This document shows positions 22,568-31,075 of a DNA stretch of 31,557 nt, piece after piece. This DNA is from JAXHUA01 sp034189695 (GTDB lineage: Bacteria > Chloroflexota > Dehalococcoidia > E44-bin15). The notes under the pieces are model-generated. The model searched no databases and was not told where the DNA came from. It worked only from the letters and a program-made list of their open reading frames with translations. Numbering within the stretch: position 1 is the first letter of the stretch; the number at the start of each line of letters is the position of its first letter. The position numbers and the translations under genes were made by a program. The DNA is taken from NCBI GenBank assembly GCA_034189695.1, contig JAXHUA010000044.1:1-31557 (forward strand), given 5' to 3'.

Positions 22568-22646
22568 CCCCGCAACCCCAGCGTCAACGCCCCGCGTTGG
22601 TTCCTCGCCGCGTTCCGCGGCAGGCACCCAGGGCGGCAGTGGCGTT

Positions 22647-22667
22647 GCCGGCCCGACCAGGGCCGGC
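22647..22667 (+). terminator. GC-rich hairpin after the radical SAM gene
   Basis: GCCGGCCC (22647-22654) and GGGCCGGC (22660-22667) form an 8-bp perfect stem with a 5-nt loop. No T-run follows, so it is a weak or factor-dependent terminator candidate. Confidence 0.35.
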
Positions 22668-22727
22668 GCACCCCATCCCAACTCCACACAACGGCGGTAT
22701 CCGTCCCGCCGAAGCCGGCGCGCTCGT

Positions 22728-22756
22728 TTGTCTTGCCTCAGACCCTATGATAGAAT
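22728..22756 (+). promoter_or_regulatory. Putative promoter of dprA, probably leaderless
   Basis: TTGTCT (22728-22733), 17 nt, TAGAAT (22751-22756). The -10 ends 10 nt before the dprA ATG at 22767, the same geometry as the GreA-like gene. No ribosome site is present. Confidence 0.5.
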
Positions 22757-22766
22757 GCAATGACCT

Positions 22767-23882
22767 ATGGGCGACACCAAGTACTGGGTGGCATTCACCC
22801 TCATTCCCGGCATCGGCAGGGCCAGGTTCTCCCTGATGGAGCAGCATTTCGGGGACCTGGCGCAGGCCTGGCATGCCGGCGCCCGGGAACTCGAAGAGGC
22901 CGGCCTCGACCGCCGCTCAGTCGACATGATTGTCGCCAGGCGTCCCAGGATCTCGCCCGATGCCGAAATGGAGAAGCTGGAGCGGTATCGAGTGAAAGCG
23001 TTCACCTGGCGCGACGATGAGTACCCGGCCCGGCTCAAGGAAGTATATGACCTCCCGCCTGTCCTGTACGTCCGGGGCTCACTCACTCAAGAGGACGAGT
23101 GGTCCGTCGCCGTGGTGGGCACCCGGCGTCCCACGTACTACGGCAGGGAGATGGCCGAGCAGATCGCCGCGGACCTGGCGAGAAGCAAGGTCACCGTGGT
23201 GAGCGGCCTGGCCAGAGGCATCGATGCCTGTGCCCACCGCGCCGCGCTGGATGCCGGGGGAAGGACCGTCGCCATCTTCGGGTGCGGCCTTGACGTTGTC
23301 TTCCCCAGTGAGCATGTCAACCTGGCCCGCCAGGTCATGGAGCGCGGCGCACTGGTGAGCGAGTTCCCCCTTGGCGTGCGTCCGAAAGCAGAGAACTTCC
23401 CGCGCCGGAATCGTGTCATGAGCGGGATAAGCCTCGGGGTGCTTGTCGTGGAGGCCGGGGAACGCAGCGGCGCCATGATCACCGTGAGGTGGGCCCTGGA
23501 GCAGAACCGGGAGGTGTTTGCAGTTCCCGGGAGCGTGCTCTCGCCGGCGAGCAGGGGTACCAACAGACTCATCCAGGAAGGGGCGAAGCTGGTGACCAAC
23601 TCCGACGACGTCCTCGAGGAGCTGAACCTCACCATGACAACACAGGACGTGGACATGAAGGAGCTTGTCCCGCTCACCGATGTCGAATCGCTCATCACAC
23701 AGCATCTCTCGTCAGAGCCCATACACATCGATGAGGTGGGACGTCGATGCCACCTGCCCATCGCCACAGTCTCCAGCACGCTGGCGATGATGGAGCTGAA
23801 GGGGACCGTGCGGCAGGTCGGCGGCATGAACTACACCATCGCCAGGGAGTCCAGGGGAGATTACAGGGTCAAGGTAGAGTAA
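22767..23882 (+). CDS. dprA: DNA-processing protein DprA (Smf)
   Basis: A 371-residue protein that binds incoming single-stranded DNA and loads RecA in transformation. Residues 1-65 are a SAM/HhH-like domain (WVAFTLIPGIGRARFSLMEQHFGD). Residues about 75-290 are the Rossmann-like core: YPARLKEVYDLPPVLYVRG, VAVVGTRRPTYYGREMAEQ, VVSGLARGIDACAHRAAL, TVAIFGCGLDVVFP, NFPRRNRVMSGIS and VFAVPGSVLSPASRGTNRLIQEGA. Residues about 310-360 are a winged helix (EPIHIDEVGRRCHLPIATVSSTLAMMELKG), as in DprA of many phyla. First gene of the coupled run; topA starts 3 nt after its stop. Confidence 0.96.
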   Translation: MGDTKYWVAFTLIPGIGRARFSLMEQHFGDLAQAWHAGARELEEAGLDRRSVDMIVARRPRISPDAEMEKLERYRVKAFTWRDDEYPARLKEVYDLPPVLYVRGSLTQEDEWSVAVVGTRRPTYYGREMAEQIAADLARSKVTVVSGLARGIDACAHRAALDAGGRTVAIFGCGLDVVFPSEHVNLARQVMERGALVSEFPLGVRPKAENFPRRNRVMSGISLGVLVVEAGERSGAMITVRWALEQNREVFAVPGSVLSPASRGTNRLIQEGAKLVTNSDDVLEELNLTMTTQDVDMKELVPLTDVESLITQHLSSEPIHIDEVGRRCHLPIATVSSTLAMMELKGTVRQVGGMNYTIARESRGDYRVKVE

Positions 23883-23885
23883 GTA

Positions 23886-25991
23886 ATGGCAAAGAAGCTG
23901 GTTATCGTCGAGTCACCCGCTAAGGCCAGGACGGTCGGCAGAATACTGGGAAGCGGCTACAGCGTCAAAGCGTCTCTGGGACACATTCGAGACCTGAGCA
24001 AGTGGGGCCTCGGCGTCAACACGAAGGAGGACTTCACCCCCCGCTATGAAGTCCCCAAGGACAAGAGACCCATCGTCAACGAGATAAAGGAGGCGGCCAA
24101 GCAAGCTTCCACCGTGTTCGTGGCCACCGACCCCGACCGTGAGGGCGAAGCCATCTCCTGGCACCTCGTTCAGGCCGCGAAGCTCAAGAGCCCGCGACGG
24201 GTTGTGTTTCACGAGCTCACCAGCGAGGCGGTGAAGGACGCCTTCCGTCATCCCAGGGATATCGACATGGACCTTGTCTACTCCCAACAGGCGCGCCGCA
24301 TACTCGACAGGCTGGTGGGATACAAACTGAGTCCTTTCCTCTGGCGCAAGGTGCGACGCGGCCTCTCAGCCGGCAGGGTGCAATCGGTTACACTGCGGAT
24401 GGTGGTCGACCGCGAGCGCGAGATCGAGGGCTTTGTCCCTGAGGAGTACTGGTCCATCGACGCCCTGCTCGAGAAACCGGCAACGAAGGAGAGCTTCAAG
24501 GCCGCGCTCATCGGTGTTGCAGGCGGTGACAAGATACGCATCGCGGACGCGGAGCAGGCGGAAGCCCTGACCTCGGAGCTGAAGGACTCGCGCTACGCCG
24601 TCGCCGATGTGCGCAAGAAGAAGGCGAGCCGGCAGCCGGCGCCGCCGTTCACCACCAGCACCCTCCAGCAGGAGGGGTGGCGCAAGCTTCGCTTCACAGC
24701 CAGGCACACGATGGCTGTTGCCCAACAGCTCTACGAAGGTCTCTCCCTGGGCGACAAAGGCTCCGTTGGCCTCATCACCTACATGCGCACCGACTCCATC
24801 AGAGTCGCGCCTTCGGCGGTGGACGAGGTGCGGGCCTTCATCAAGGAGAAATACGGTGACAGGTATCTGCCTTCCAAGCCACGTTTCTTCACCAAGAAGG
24901 CCAAGGGCGCTCAGGAGGCCCATGAGGCGATCCGGCCTACCTCCGCGTGGCGCCAGCCTGACGCGATCAAGGCACACCTCACGAGAGACCAGTTCAGGCT
25001 GTACCAGCTCATATGGAAACGAATGGTCGCCAGCCAGATGTCGGCGGCCGTAGTCAACACGACGTCCGTTGATATAGAGGCCAGAGACGGACATTCCTAC
25101 CTGTTCCGAGCTACGGCGTCGGTAATGGCCTTTCCAGGCTTCACCGCCGTCTACAGCGAGGGCCGGGACGACGCCGAGGACGACAAAGGCGAGCAGCCTC
25201 TCCCGGAGCTATCGAAGGGAGAACTCGTCGACCTCCTGGACCTGCGGCCCGAGCAGCATTTCACCCAGCCGCCACCTCGGTACAACGAGGCCACCCTGGT
25301 CAAGGCCCTGGAGGAGAGAGGCATAGGCCGCCCGAGCACTTACGCACCTATCCTGTCAACGATCCAGGACAGGGACTACGTCGAGCAGGTCGACGGGCGG
25401 TTCCATCCTCTGGAGCTCGGTTTCCTGGTGACCGACATTCTGACGGAGTATTTCCCCAAGATCGTCGACCTCGGATTCACCGCCAACATGGAGGAGGAGC
25501 TGGACCAGATTGCACGTGGCGAGAGAGGATGGCTCCCCTTCCTGCAGCAGTTCTATGACCCCTTCGAGAAGACTCTGAAGGCGGCGGATGAGCAACTGGG
25601 CCGGGTGAAGGCGCCCGAAGAGCCGACGGACGAGGTCTGCCCGGAGTGCGGCCGGCCAATGGTCGTCAAGTGGGGCCGGTACGGCAAGTTCCTGTCCTGC
25701 TCAGCCTACCCTGAGTGCACCGCCACCAAACCCTATCTTGTCAAGCTGGGCGTCAAGTGCCCCAAATGCGGCGGTGACCTGGTCCAGAGGCTGAGCAAGA
25801 AGAAGCGTGTGTTCTACGGGTGCGCGAACTACCCTGAATGCGATTTCGTCTCTCGCCGCAAGCCGCTGCCACAACCATGCCCGAAGTGCGGCGGTCTGCT
25901 GGTGGCGGTGGGCAAGAAAAAGGCAGCGTGCACTGTGTGTGACGCGACTGTTCCCCTGGATGAACTGGACAAGGAGCCGCTCCCGGTATGA
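23886..25991 (+). CDS. topA: DNA topoisomerase I
   Basis: A 701-residue type IA topoisomerase that relaxes negative supercoils. TOPRIM at 3-120: Glu9 in LVIVESPAKA and ATDPDREGEAISWHL. Catalytic Tyr299 in GLITYMRTDS. Other core motifs: SAGRVQSVTLRMVVDRERE, QEAHEAIRPTS, ALEERGIGRPSTYAPILSTIQDRDYV. Three C-terminal zinc fingers start near 580: CPECGRPMVVKWGRYGKFLSCSAYPEC, CPKCGGDLVQ ... CANYPEC and CPKCGGLLVAV ... CTVC. The stop overlaps the xerC start in ATGA (25988-25991). Confidence 0.98.
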   Translation: MAKKLVIVESPAKARTVGRILGSGYSVKASLGHIRDLSKWGLGVNTKEDFTPRYEVPKDKRPIVNEIKEAAKQASTVFVATDPDREGEAISWHLVQAAKLKSPRRVVFHELTSEAVKDAFRHPRDIDMDLVYSQQARRILDRLVGYKLSPFLWRKVRRGLSAGRVQSVTLRMVVDREREIEGFVPEEYWSIDALLEKPATKESFKAALIGVAGGDKIRIADAEQAEALTSELKDSRYAVADVRKKKASRQPAPPFTTSTLQQEGWRKLRFTARHTMAVAQQLYEGLSLGDKGSVGLITYMRTDSIRVAPSAVDEVRAFIKEKYGDRYLPSKPRFFTKKAKGAQEAHEAIRPTSAWRQPDAIKAHLTRDQFRLYQLIWKRMVASQMSAAVVNTTSVDIEARDGHSYLFRATASVMAFPGFTAVYSEGRDDAEDDKGEQPLPELSKGELVDLLDLRPEQHFTQPPPRYNEATLVKALEERGIGRPSTYAPILSTIQDRDYVEQVDGRFHPLELGFLVTDILTEYFPKIVDLGFTANMEEELDQIARGERGWLPFLQQFYDPFEKTLKAADEQLGRVKAPEEPTDEVCPECGRPMVVKWGRYGKFLSCSAYPECTATKPYLVKLGVKCPKCGGDLVQRLSKKKRVFYGCANYPECDFVSRRKPLPQPCPKCGGLLVAVGKKKAACTVCDATVPLDELDKEPLPV

Positions 25992-26929
25992 TTCCTCATC
26001 TTGGGAATCGGGAAAGCATCGAAGAGCTGCTCGCTCGATACGTCGGCTATCTCCGCGCGGAGCGGAATGCCTCTCCCTACACCGTACGCAACTACATGCA
26101 CGACCTGCGCCACTTCCTGGACTTCCTGGGAAGGGAGAAGGTGACGGCTTTCGACGATGTTGACCGCCATCTGCTGCGCCGGTATGTCGCGTCACTCCTT
26201 GAGGCTGGGTACGAGAAGACGAGCGTGGCGCGCAAGATGAGCGCCCTGCGCTCCTTCTATCGATACCTGCTCCGCGAGGACGTGCTCGGCTCAGACCCCG
26301 TGGCGGCCATCTCGTCGCCCAAGCTCGACCGCAGGTTGCCCTCGTTCCTCTCCGCTGACGAAGCAACCCAGCTCGTGCACGCGCCAGACGACTCGAACCC
26401 CCTTGGCCAGCGGGACAAGGCCCTGCTCGAGCTTCTGTACGCCTCGGGGCTCCGCGTGAGCGAGATAGCCAGGCTGGAGACCGGCAACGTCGACCTCGAT
26501 GCCCGGGAAATCCGCGTGTGGGGGAAGGGCTCTAAAGAGCGCATCGTGCTCATGGGAAAGCCCGCCGCGTCTGCACTCGACCGCTACATGCGTGAAGGCC
26601 GGCGCCAACTGCTCGGCAAGTCGAGGAGCGCCGCACTCTTCCTCAACCGGTACGGGAGACCTCTCACACAGCGCTCGCTTCAGAAGACGCTCGCCAAGTA
26701 CGGCGTCAAGGCCGGGATTGACAGAAGGGTACACCCACACCTGCTGCGCCATAGCTTCGCGACGCACCTGCTCGACGGCGGTGCTGACCTCCGGGTGGTC
26801 CAGGAGCTTCTTGGTCACGCCAACCTGTCCTCCACCCAGGTGTACACGCACGTCACCAAGGGTCAGGCACGAAAGGTCTACCTCGCGGCGCACCCCAGGG
26901 CGGGCAGAAGAGAAGGGGAGGACGCATGA
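25988..26929 (+). CDS. xerC: Tyrosine recombinase XerC/XerD
   Basis: A 313-residue site-specific recombinase that resolves chromosome dimers. SAM-like core-binding domain at 8-105 (LLARYVGYLRAERNASPYTVRNYMHDLRHFLDFLGRE). Catalytic domain at 120-300 with Arg156 (ASGLRVSEIARL), Lys180 (GKGSKER), His251 and Arg254 (HPHLLRHSFATHLL), His277 (LLGHANLSSTQVYTHV) and the nucleophile Tyr286. All six catalytic residues are present. The start overlaps topA and the stop overlaps aroQ, each by 4 nt. It is a possible trans-acting recombinase for the tRNA-Ser island, but its neighbourhood fits the housekeeping role. Confidence 0.95.
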   Translation: MIPHLGNRESIEELLARYVGYLRAERNASPYTVRNYMHDLRHFLDFLGREKVTAFDDVDRHLLRRYVASLLEAGYEKTSVARKMSALRSFYRYLLREDVLGSDPVAAISSPKLDRRLPSFLSADEATQLVHAPDDSNPLGQRDKALLELLYASGLRVSEIARLETGNVDLDAREIRVWGKGSKERIVLMGKPAASALDRYMREGRRQLLGKSRSAALFLNRYGRPLTQRSLQKTLAKYGVKAGIDRRVHPHLLRHSFATHLLDGGADLRVVQELLGHANLSSTQVYTHVTKGQARKVYLAAHPRAGRREGEDA

Positions 26930-27363
26930 GAATCCTGTTCATCAACGGACCGAATCTGAACATGCTGGGCAAGAGGGACCCGGCTATCTACGGCTCCAAG
27001 ACCCTCGACGAGATCAACTCGCTGGTGGCGGACAGGGCTCGGGAGCTTGGCGTGGGGATTGAGGCCTGCCAGTCCAACAGCGAAGCAGCGCTCATCGATT
27101 TCATTCAGAAGGAGTCCCCAGGCGCAGACGGCATCGTAATCAATCCGGGAGCCCTGACCCACTACGGCCACTCGCTCCGGGAAGCCCTGGTCGACGCAGC
27201 CCTGCCGGTGGTCGAGGTCCACCTATCGAACATCTACGCCCGCGAGGAATGGCGGCACAAGTCGGTCATCGCCCCGATCGCCGTTGGCCAGATTTCCGGG
27301 CTCGGCTGGCGCGGTTATGTTGCCGCCCTCGAGTTCCTGGCGGCGGAGAGACATTCCGAATGA
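26926..27363 (+). CDS. aroQ: Type II 3-dehydroquinate dehydratase
   Basis: A 145-residue dodecameric enzyme that converts 3-dehydroquinate to 3-dehydroshikimate in aromatic amino-acid synthesis. Active-site features: NGPNLNMLGKRDPAIYG with Tyr22, CQSNSEAALIDFI, Asn73 in INPGALTHYGHSLREAL, His99 in VVEVHLSNIYAREEWR and Arg110. Length is normal. ATGA overlaps join it to xerC before and to the M24 peptidase after. Confidence 0.97.
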   Translation: MRILFINGPNLNMLGKRDPAIYGSKTLDEINSLVADRARELGVGIEACQSNSEAALIDFIQKESPGADGIVINPGALTHYGHSLREALVDAALPVVEVHLSNIYAREEWRHKSVIAPIAVGQISGLGWRGYVAALEFLAAERHSE

Positions 27364-28418
27364 ATAGCCGCATCGACCGGCTGCGACAGGCTGTTGCTGA
27401 GCAGGGCCTGGACGCGATTCTCATCTCACAGCCCGAGAACCGGCGCTACCTCAGCGGCTTCACCGGCTCGGCGGGTTACCTGCTGATTTCCGCGCGGAGC
27501 GCCGTTCTCGCCACCGACTTCCGCTACACCGAGCAGGCGCAGAACCAGGCGCCGGACTTCGCCGTCACCCGTATTGAGGGTGAATTCGCCAAATGGTTCC
27601 CCGGACTGCTGGCGTCCGTGGGCGTCGAACGGCTCGGCTTCGAGGCCGGCGGGGTCTCCTTCGTATTCTATCGCCAGCTTGCCAGCACCGTGCCGGAAGC
27701 CCGCCTGGTCCCCACGGAGGGGGTTGTCGAGTCGCTGCGCGCGGTGAAGGATGAGGCGGAGCTTGAGTTGATCGTCCGGGCGGTGGAGCTGTCGGACGAC
27801 GTCTTCGATGCGGTCTCATCGGCTATTCGCCCCGGCATGACGGAGAGGCAGGTCGCGTGGGAGTTCGAGCGAGCGATGCGTGACGGAGGCAGCGAGACCA
27901 TGCCTTTCAACATCATCGTCGCATCAGGTCCCAACGCCGCGTTGCCGCACCACAGCCCTTGCGACCGCGCCATCCGCGAAGGCGAACCGATCATAGTCGA
28001 CATGGGAGCGCGGGTCGGCGGCTACTCCAGCGACCTTTCCAGAACCATCTGCATCGGGCGCCCGGACGGCTTTTTTGGTACAATATACCATCTCGTTCTG
28101 GAAGCGCAGCGCGCCGCCATAGCTGGTATCGAAGGGGGCATGAGCGGCGACGAAGCGGACGCTATCGCACGGCGCGTCATCGCCGATGGAGGCTACGGCG
28201 ACCACTTTGGGCACGGACTGGGACACGGCATCGGGCTCGCACCGCACGAGCACCCACGCCTGGGGAAGGGGTCGGCAGACTCCCTCTGCGACGGGATGGT
28301 GTTCACCATCGAGCCCGGGATCTACGTGAGTGGGTGGGGCGGCGTAAGGATCGAGGACGTCGCCGTCCTTACCGGCGGCAAGCCGAGGATGCTTTCCAGA
28401 GCAAGCAAGCTGGAGTGA
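27360..28418 (+). CDS. M24B-family aminopeptidase (Xaa-Pro dipeptidase type)
   Basis: A 352-residue metallopeptidase. Start ATG at 27360 overlaps the aroQ stop and gives MNSRIDRLRQAV, the family N-terminus; the longer open frame is antiparallel in content to aroQ. Creatinase-like N-domain 1-125 (ILISQPENRRYLSGFTGSAG). Pita-bread catalytic domain 135-345: ETMPFNIIVASGPNAALPHH, Asp214 in IIVDMGARVGGY, Asp225 in SSDLSRTI, His289 in FGHGLGHGIGL, Glu318 in FTIEPGIY, Glu332 in VRIEDVAVLT. These are the five metal ligands. It cleaves peptides with proline in the second position. efp follows 54 nt later, an arrangement seen in other bacteria. Confidence 0.93.
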   Translation: MNSRIDRLRQAVAEQGLDAILISQPENRRYLSGFTGSAGYLLISARSAVLATDFRYTEQAQNQAPDFAVTRIEGEFAKWFPGLLASVGVERLGFEAGGVSFVFYRQLASTVPEARLVPTEGVVESLRAVKDEAELELIVRAVELSDDVFDAVSSAIRPGMTERQVAWEFERAMRDGGSETMPFNIIVASGPNAALPHHSPCDRAIREGEPIIVDMGARVGGYSSDLSRTICIGRPDGFFGTIYHLVLEAQRAAIAGIEGGMSGDEADAIARRVIADGGYGDHFGHGLGHGIGLAPHEHPRLGKGSADSLCDGMVFTIEPGIYVSGWGGVRIEDVAVLTGGKPRMLSRASKLE

Positions 28419-28472
28419 CGGACGAAGCGCTGCGAGGCATGACGCAAGGAATCCGGGACTCAGGGAGAGGAT

Positions 28473-29033
28473 ATGATAAGCACTAGTGATCTCAAGAAAG
28501 GTTTGACCATCGAGCTGGACGGCGAGCTGTATCAGGTCGTTGACTGGCAGCACATCAAGATTGGCCGAGGCAGCGCCCAGGTAAGGCTCAAGCTCCGCGA
28601 CCTGAGGGGAGGTCACAATATCGAGCGCACCTTCCAGGCTGGAGAGAAGTTCGCGCGAGCCCGTCTCGACCGTCACACCGTGCAGTTCCTGTACAGCGAT
28701 GCCGACCTGTACTACTTCATGGACTCAGAGACCTTCGAGCAGTCAGCCCTCAGCGGTGAACAGGTCGGGGACGCCGTCAGCTACATGAAAGAAGGGACGA
28801 CCCTGGATATCCTCACCTACCAAGACGAGCCAATCAATCTCGAGTTGCCGAACTCGATCGAGCTTGAGGTGATGGAGACGGACCCGGGGTTCAAGGGTAA
28901 TACGGCCACGGGAGCCAACAAACCGGCCAAGCTCGAGACCGGCATCACCGTTCAAGTACCCCTTTTCGTCAACACCGGCGACATCGTTCGCGTCGACACC
29001 CGCACTGGCCAATACCTTGAAAGGGCGAGCTAG
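28473..29033 (+). CDS. efp: Translation elongation factor P
   Basis: A 186-residue EF-P that relieves ribosome stalling at consecutive prolines. KOW-like domain 1-63 (STSDLKKGLTIELDGELYQVVDWQHIKIGRGSAQVRLKLRDL), OB domains 67-125 (RTFQAGEKFARARLDRHTVQFLYSDADLYYFMDSETFEQ) and 130-186 (LPNSIELEVMETDPGFKGNTATGANKPAKLETGITVQVPLFVNTGDIVRVDTRTGQYLER). The residue at the tip of the loop is Arg32 (GRG), where lysine (GKG) is found in the E. coli type. GGGAGAGG precedes the ATG. xseA begins immediately after the stop. Confidence 0.97.
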   Translation: MISTSDLKKGLTIELDGELYQVVDWQHIKIGRGSAQVRLKLRDLRGGHNIERTFQAGEKFARARLDRHTVQFLYSDADLYYFMDSETFEQSALSGEQVGDAVSYMKEGTTLDILTYQDEPINLELPNSIELEVMETDPGFKGNTATGANKPAKLETGITVQVPLFVNTGDIVRVDTRTGQYLERAS

Positions 29034-30197
29034 GTGAGGGTCTACTCGGTTGGGGAGATAAACCGTTACCTGAGGGAGTTGCTGGAGGCCAACGCTGTGC
29101 TGGCCGACCTGTGGGTCAGCGGCGAGGTCTCCAACTTCTCTGAGTCGGCCGCGGGGCATCTCTACTTCACCCTGAAGGACGAGTCAAGCCAACTGCGCTG
29201 TGTCTTCTTCAGACCCAAGACAGCCGTCGATCTGGAGAACGGTACCGCGGTCATGGCCCACGGCCGGGTGTCGCTCTACGAAGTGTCCGGCGCGCTTCAG
29301 CTTTACGTCGACCTTGTCCAGCCCGAAGGTGTGGGCTTACTGCACCTGGAGTTCGAGCGTCTCAAGGCTAAGCTGGAGGAAGAAGGGCTCTTCGAACCGG
29401 CGCGCAAGCGGCCTTTGCCGGCCTATCCAAGGCGGATCGGCGTCGTGACCTCGCCCACGGGCGCCGTCCTGCACGACATTGTCAGTATCATCACCAGGCG
29501 TTACCCCCTGGTGGAGATAGTCCTGTCGCCAACGCAGGTGCAGGGCGACGGCGCTGTTGGCGGCATTGTGAATGCAATAGCGGCCCTCGACAACACCGAG
29601 GGCATTGATGTCATAATCGTGGCTCGTGGAGGCGGCTCCATCGAGGACCTGTGGGCATTCAACGAGGAGAAAGTAGCGCGCGCCATATACGGCAGCCGGT
29701 CGCCGGTGATAAGTGGAGTCGGTCACGACACCGACTTCACCATTGCCGACTTCGTGGCGGACGTGCGAGCACCGACCCCCTCAGCGGCCGCCGAACTCGC
29801 CGTACCCGACCGGGCCGACCTTCAGGCGCAGGTGCAGTCACTCACGCAGGCTCTGGGCTCGGGGCTGACGCGGTATCTCGCCCTGTTCCGACAGCGCCTC
29901 GACGAACTCACCAGAACGGTGTCGACCTGCCTCACCGGCAGCCTGGCCATAAGCCATGAGAGGCTCCGCGCTCGAGAGCTGGAGCTGGCATCGCTCAGCC
30001 CTCTCGGTACCCTGAGACGCGGCTATGCGCTGGTGCAGCAATCATCGACGGGCGCAGTCGTGAGTCGCCTCGAACAGGTGCAGCGAGGTGACACCATCGA
30101 CGTCAAGGTGAGCGATGGCCAGTTCAGAAGCAGAGTCACGGGCTCCAAGAAAGGGCTCCAGGGATGGATGAACAGCTTACCTTCGAGCAAGCCCTAG
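29034..30197 (+). CDS. xseA: Exodeoxyribonuclease VII large subunit
   Basis: A 387-residue subunit of a single-strand-specific exonuclease. GTG at 29034 directly follows the efp TAG. N-terminal OB fold (YSVGEINRYLRELLEANAVLADLWVSGEVSNFSESAAGHLYFTLKD), then the nuclease domain RRIGVVTSPTGAVLHDIVSIITRRYP, VIIVARGGGSIEDLWAFNEEKVARAIYGSRSPVISGVGHDTDFTIADFVADVRAPTPSAAAEL. The coiled-coil segment follows (QAQVQSLTQALGSGLTRYLALFRQRL) and the end is LRRGYALVQQ ... DTIDVKVSDGQF. It is somewhat shorter than the 400-450 of most homologs. It overlaps xseB by 34 nt. Confidence 0.96.
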   Translation: MRVYSVGEINRYLRELLEANAVLADLWVSGEVSNFSESAAGHLYFTLKDESSQLRCVFFRPKTAVDLENGTAVMAHGRVSLYEVSGALQLYVDLVQPEGVGLLHLEFERLKAKLEEEGLFEPARKRPLPAYPRRIGVVTSPTGAVLHDIVSIITRRYPLVEIVLSPTQVQGDGAVGGIVNAIAALDNTEGIDVIIVARGGGSIEDLWAFNEEKVARAIYGSRSPVISGVGHDTDFTIADFVADVRAPTPSAAAELAVPDRADLQAQVQSLTQALGSGLTRYLALFRQRLDELTRTVSTCLTGSLAISHERLRARELELASLSPLGTLRRGYALVQQSSTGAVVSRLEQVQRGDTIDVKVSDGQFRSRVTGSKKGLQGWMNSLPSSKP

Positions 30198-30391
30198 AGA
30201 GACTCGAGAAGATCGTCCTGGCCTTGCAGGACGGAGGGCTCACGCTGGAGGAGTCAATCGCCCTGTACGAGGAGGGTATGGGCCTCGCCAGGATATGCAA
30301 TGAGCGCTTGAACGCCGCCGACCTCAAGATTACCCAGCTTCAGACCGAGTTTGGGCAGGCGCCGCAGAACGGGGACGAACCTCTTCCATGA
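30164..30391 (+). CDS. xseB: Exodeoxyribonuclease VII small subunit
   Basis: A 75-residue helical partner of XseA: LTFEQALERLEKIVLALQDGGLTLEESIALYEEGMGLARICNERLNAADLKI is the signature of the family. ATG at 30164 lies within the end of xseA in another frame, a 34-nt overlap, and its stop overlaps the PHP gene in ATGA. Translation is probably coupled. Confidence 0.95.
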   Translation: MDEQLTFEQALERLEKIVLALQDGGLTLEESIALYEEGMGLARICNERLNAADLKITQLQTEFGQAPQNGDEPLP

Positions 30392-31038
30392 AGGCCGACC
30401 TTCACGTTCACACTGGATACTCACCGGACTGCGTCACGTCACTGGAGGACATCATCGCCCGCTGTTTGAGGAACGGCATCGACTGCCTCGCCATTACCGA
30501 CCACAACACCATCGCGGGCGCCGTCGAGATGAAGAAGCTGGCGCCGTTCAAGGTGATTGTGGGAGAGGAGATCGACACATCCAGTGGTGAGATTATCGGC
30601 TATTTCCTGCACGAGGAGATCCCCCAGGGGCTCTCCGCCCAGGAGACCATCGCCAGAATCAAGAAACAGGGCGGAGCGGTATGCGTACCGCACCCCTTTG
30701 ATACATTCCGTTTGTCCGCCCTCCGCCGCGAGGTCCTGGAAAGCCTGGTCACTGGAATCGACATCATCGAGGTGCTGAACTCGCGCCTCATTCTGCTTCG
30801 CCATGCCGACATGGCCCGGCGATTCGCCGAGTCCCACGGGCTGCTCATGAGCGCCGGCAGCGACGCGCACACCTGCGCCGAGGTGGGCAACGCCTATGTT
30901 GAAATGCCCGATTTCAACGATAGGAATCACTTCCTCGACGCCCTGGCCCAGGGACGCCTCGTCGGCAGGCGGTCGAGCCCGTGGGTGCGGTTCCGCAGCA
31001 ACTGGGCGAAGCTGCGCAAGGTACGCCAGCCACGCTGA
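30388..31038 (+). CDS. PHP-domain phosphoesterase
   Basis: A 216-residue protein with the polymerase/histidinol phosphatase fold: DLHVHTGYSPDC (HxH), LAITDHNTIAGA, VGEEIDTSSGEIIGYFL, AVCVPHPFD and AGSDAHTCAEVGNAYVEM supply the metal-binding His, Asp and Glu residues. Known members of this type hydrolyse phosphoesters such as 3'-5' phosphate of nucleotides or RNA; the substrate here cannot be read. The ATG overlaps the xseB stop. It closes the overlapping run before the formyltransferase, 37 nt on. Confidence 0.9.
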   Translation: MKADLHVHTGYSPDCVTSLEDIIARCLRNGIDCLAITDHNTIAGAVEMKKLAPFKVIVGEEIDTSSGEIIGYFLHEEIPQGLSAQETIARIKKQGGAVCVPHPFDTFRLSALRREVLESLVTGIDIIEVLNSRLILLRHADMARRFAESHGLLMSAGSDAHTCAEVGNAYVEMPDFNDRNHFLDALAQGRLVGRRSSPWVRFRSNWAKLRKVRQPR

Positions 31039-31075
31039 GGCGGCGCTGTCGACAAGACGCATGCAGTGACGACTG

